DNA of 16,613 bases from DATJJW01 sp035491935. GTDB taxonomy: Bacteria > Pseudomonadota > Alphaproteobacteria > ATCC43930 > CGMCC-115725. The position numbers and the translations under genes are program-made. Below, piece by piece: positions 15,214 to 16,613 of this stretch. Below the pieces are notes generated by a model, which was given only the letters and a program-made list of their open reading frames with translations, ran no database searches and was not told the origin of the DNA. The stretch is taken from NCBI GenBank assembly GCA_035491935.1, contig DATJJW010000004.1, forward strand, positions 1 to 16,613, written 5' to 3'. Positions within the stretch are counted from its first letter, which is position 1; each line of letters begins with the position of its first letter.

Positions 15214-16067
15214 GTGTAGATCCTCTTTCCATGACCAATCAGACCGACCAGATCCTGGGCGATGCCCCGCTGTCGCTTGGCGGCCTCACCGCTCCCGCGC
15301 CTTCCGCCCCGCCGGTAGAGAAGGTCGCGATCCGCGACTTGTGCTTCTTCTACAAAGACTTCAAGGCGATCAAGCACGTCTCGCTGTCGCTGGCGGACAA
15401 GTCCGTGACCGCCTTCATCGGCCCGTCCGGCTGCGGCAAGTCGACCCTGCTGCGCGTGCTGAACCGCATGTACGAGCTCTATCCGGGCCAGCACGCCACG
15501 GGCGAGATCGTCGTCGACGGCCAGAACATCCTGGCCCCCGGCCTCGACCTCAACCTGTTGCGCGCCAAGATCGGCATGGTGTTCCAGAAGCCGACACCGT
15601 TCCCAATGTCGATCTTCGACAACATCGCCTTCGGCATCAATCTCTATGAGAAACTGCCGCGCACGGAGCTGGAGGACCGGGTCGAGCACGCGCTGCGCCG
15701 CGCGGCCCTCTGGACCGAGGTCAAGGACAAGCTGAAGCAGAGCGGCCTGGGATTGTCGGGCGGCCAGCAGCAGCGCCTGTGCATCGCCCGCGCGGTCGCC
15801 GTCTCGCCGCAGATCCTGCTGATGGACGAGCCCTGCTCGGCCCTCGATCCGATCTCGACGCAACGCATCGAGGAACTGATCTCGGAGCTCAAGTCGGATT
15901 ACTGCATCGCCATCGTCACCCACAGCATGCAGCAGGCCGCGCGCAGCTCCGACTACACGGCCTTCATGTATCTGGGCGAGCTGATCGAGTTCAACGACAC
16001 GGCCACCGTGTTCACCAACCCGACCAACAAGCGCACGGAAGACTACATCACCGGCCGCTTCGGCTAA
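15210..16067 (+). CDS. pstB: Phosphate ABC transporter ATP-binding protein PstB
   Basis: This 285-residue ATPase powers phosphate import at the cytosolic face of PstCA. It shows Walker A GPSGCGKST at 71-79, Q-loop Gln126 in MVFQKPTPFPMSI, signature LSGGQ at 182-186, Walker B ILLMDE at 202-207, D-loop SALD at 210-213 and switch His238. The VFQKPTPFPMSIFDN segment and the GRFG ending are specific to PstB. The first about 37 residues are a Pro/Ala-rich extension beyond the core domain; ATG 15231 (residue 8) is an alternative start, but ATG 15210 overlaps the pstA stop and fits coupling. Confidence 0.96.
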   Translation: MSVDPLSMTNQTDQILGDAPLSLGGLTAPAPSAPPVEKVAIRDLCFFYKDFKAIKHVSLSLADKSVTAFIGPSGCGKSTLLRVLNRMYELYPGQHATGEIVVDGQNILAPGLDLNLLRAKIGMVFQKPTPFPMSIFDNIAFGINLYEKLPRTELEDRVEHALRRAALWTEVKDKLKQSGLGLSGGQQQRLCIARAVAVSPQILLMDEPCSALDPISTQRIEELISELKSDYCIAIVTHSMQQAARSSDYTAFMYLGELIEFNDTATVFTNPTNKRTEDYITGRFG

Positions 16068-16073
16068 GCGGCC
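16053..16073 (+). other. Small stem-loop spanning the pstB stop
   Basis: GGCCGC (16053-16058) and GCGGCC (16068-16073) pair around a 9-nt loop that contains the TAA stop. No T-tract follows. It may modulate pstB-phoU message processing or translation, or be incidental to GC-rich coding sequence. Confidence 0.3.
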
Positions 16074-16089
16074 GCTGGAGACACAGAAC

Positions 16090-16613
16090 ATGCCAGCAGA
16101 TCACATCCTCAAGCGCTACGATGAGGAACTCACCAACCTGAACAGCACGCTGATCGCCATGGGCGGCCTGGCCGAAAGCCAGCTCGCCGAGGCGATCCAG
16201 GCGGTCACCCGCCGCGACAGCGAGCTGGCCGGCGAGGTCGTCGGCAACGACCTCAAGGTCGACGAGCTCGAGCAGAAGGTCGAAGAGCAGGTCATGCGCC
16301 TGCTGGCCCTGCGCCAGCCCATCGCCGGCGATCTGCGCGAGATCGTCTCGTCGTTGAAGATCGCGGCCGATATCGAGCGCATCTGCGACTACGCGGCCAA
16401 CATCGCCAAGCGGTCGATCGCCCTCAACCACACGCCCAACGTCAAGCCGGTCAATGCGATCAACCGCATGGGCAAGCTGGCCCAGGCGCAGATCAAGAAC
16501 GTCATCGATGCCTATGTCGCGCGCGATGCCGACAAGGCGCTGGTGGTCTGGTCGGCGGATGAGGAGCTGGACGACGTCTATACCGGCCTGTTCCGCGAAC
16601 TTCTGACCTACAT
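16090..16613 (+). CDS. phoU: Phosphate signalling regulator PhoU, C-terminus cut by window edge
   Basis: The 174 residues present, of about 235 expected, match the PhoU helical-bundle family. The N-terminal repeat begins HILKRYDEELTNL and contains the first metal-binding helix, DIERICDYAANIAKR at 94-108, with the E/D-x3-D pattern (E96, D100). The second repeat starts near residue 120 and is truncated. By family knowledge PhoU links PstB to PhoR and keeps the pho regulon off when phosphate is plentiful. ATG 16090 follows a TGGAGA site by about 8 nt and lies 22 nt after the pstB stop, so it belongs to the same operon. phoB is the usual next gene but is outside the window. Confidence 0.95.
   Translation, partial: MPADHILKRYDEELTNLNSTLIAMGGLAESQLAEAIQAVTRRDSELAGEVVGNDLKVDELEQKVEEQVMRLLALRQPIAGDLREIVSSLKIAADIERICDYAANIAKRSIALNHTPNVKPVNAINRMGKLAQAQIKNVIDAYVARDADKALVVWSADEELDDVYTGLFRELLTY

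Overview
This is a GC-rich chromosomal window whose gene content and pho/pst layout point to an alphaproteobacterium. Rhodospirillales or a neighbouring order is a reasonable guess, but the sequence alone does not settle it. I see no transposase, integrase, CRISPR array, tRNA, rRNA, toxin-antitoxin pair or recognisable phage gene. Base composition looks uniform apart from short AT-rich intergenic patches, so this reads as ordinary core chromosome.

Left part (1-5165). A truncated Rieske/FAD ferredoxin reductase of the AIF type runs off the left edge on the minus strand. It is divergent from a small secreted protein of unknown function (1163-1471), which is followed closely by a fumarylacetoacetase-superfamily 2-keto-4-pentenoate hydratase-like enzyme (1503-2252). 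A membrane-anchored SPOR-domain protein (2571-3233) then converges on a minus-strand ABC-F ATPase of the YheS type (3279-5165). A palindromic intergenic repeat sits at about 5268-5338.

Central part (5360-10335). Malate synthase G (glcB, minus) and an NADP-malic enzyme with a phosphotransacetylase-like tail (maeB, plus) are divergent around a 488-bp gap. Glyoxylate-derived malate from GlcB can be decarboxylated to pyruvate and NADPH by MaeB, so shared control makes metabolic sense. The gap holds two copies of a TACCGG(N2-3)ACCGGT element at nearly equal distances from the two start codons. It also holds a perfect palindrome with 10-bp arms whose half-site recurs nearer maeB. maeB ends in a strong intrinsic terminator.

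Right part (10501-16613). A complete phosphate-starvation locus reads left to right: phoR sensor kinase, a candidate Pho box, then pstS, pstC, pstA, pstB and the start of phoU, cut by the right edge. pstS and pstC are separated by two strong tandem hairpins. pstC, pstA and pstB are tightly packed (3-nt gap, then 4-nt overlap). PstSCAB imports phosphate, PhoU connects transport state to PhoR, and PhoR would phosphorylate PhoB, whose gene is probably just beyond the window.

I did not find a previously undescribed system. The observations most worth following are regulatory: the paired operator-like elements between glcB and maeB, the palindromes in the 918-1163 divergent gap, and the double hairpin inside the pst operon.
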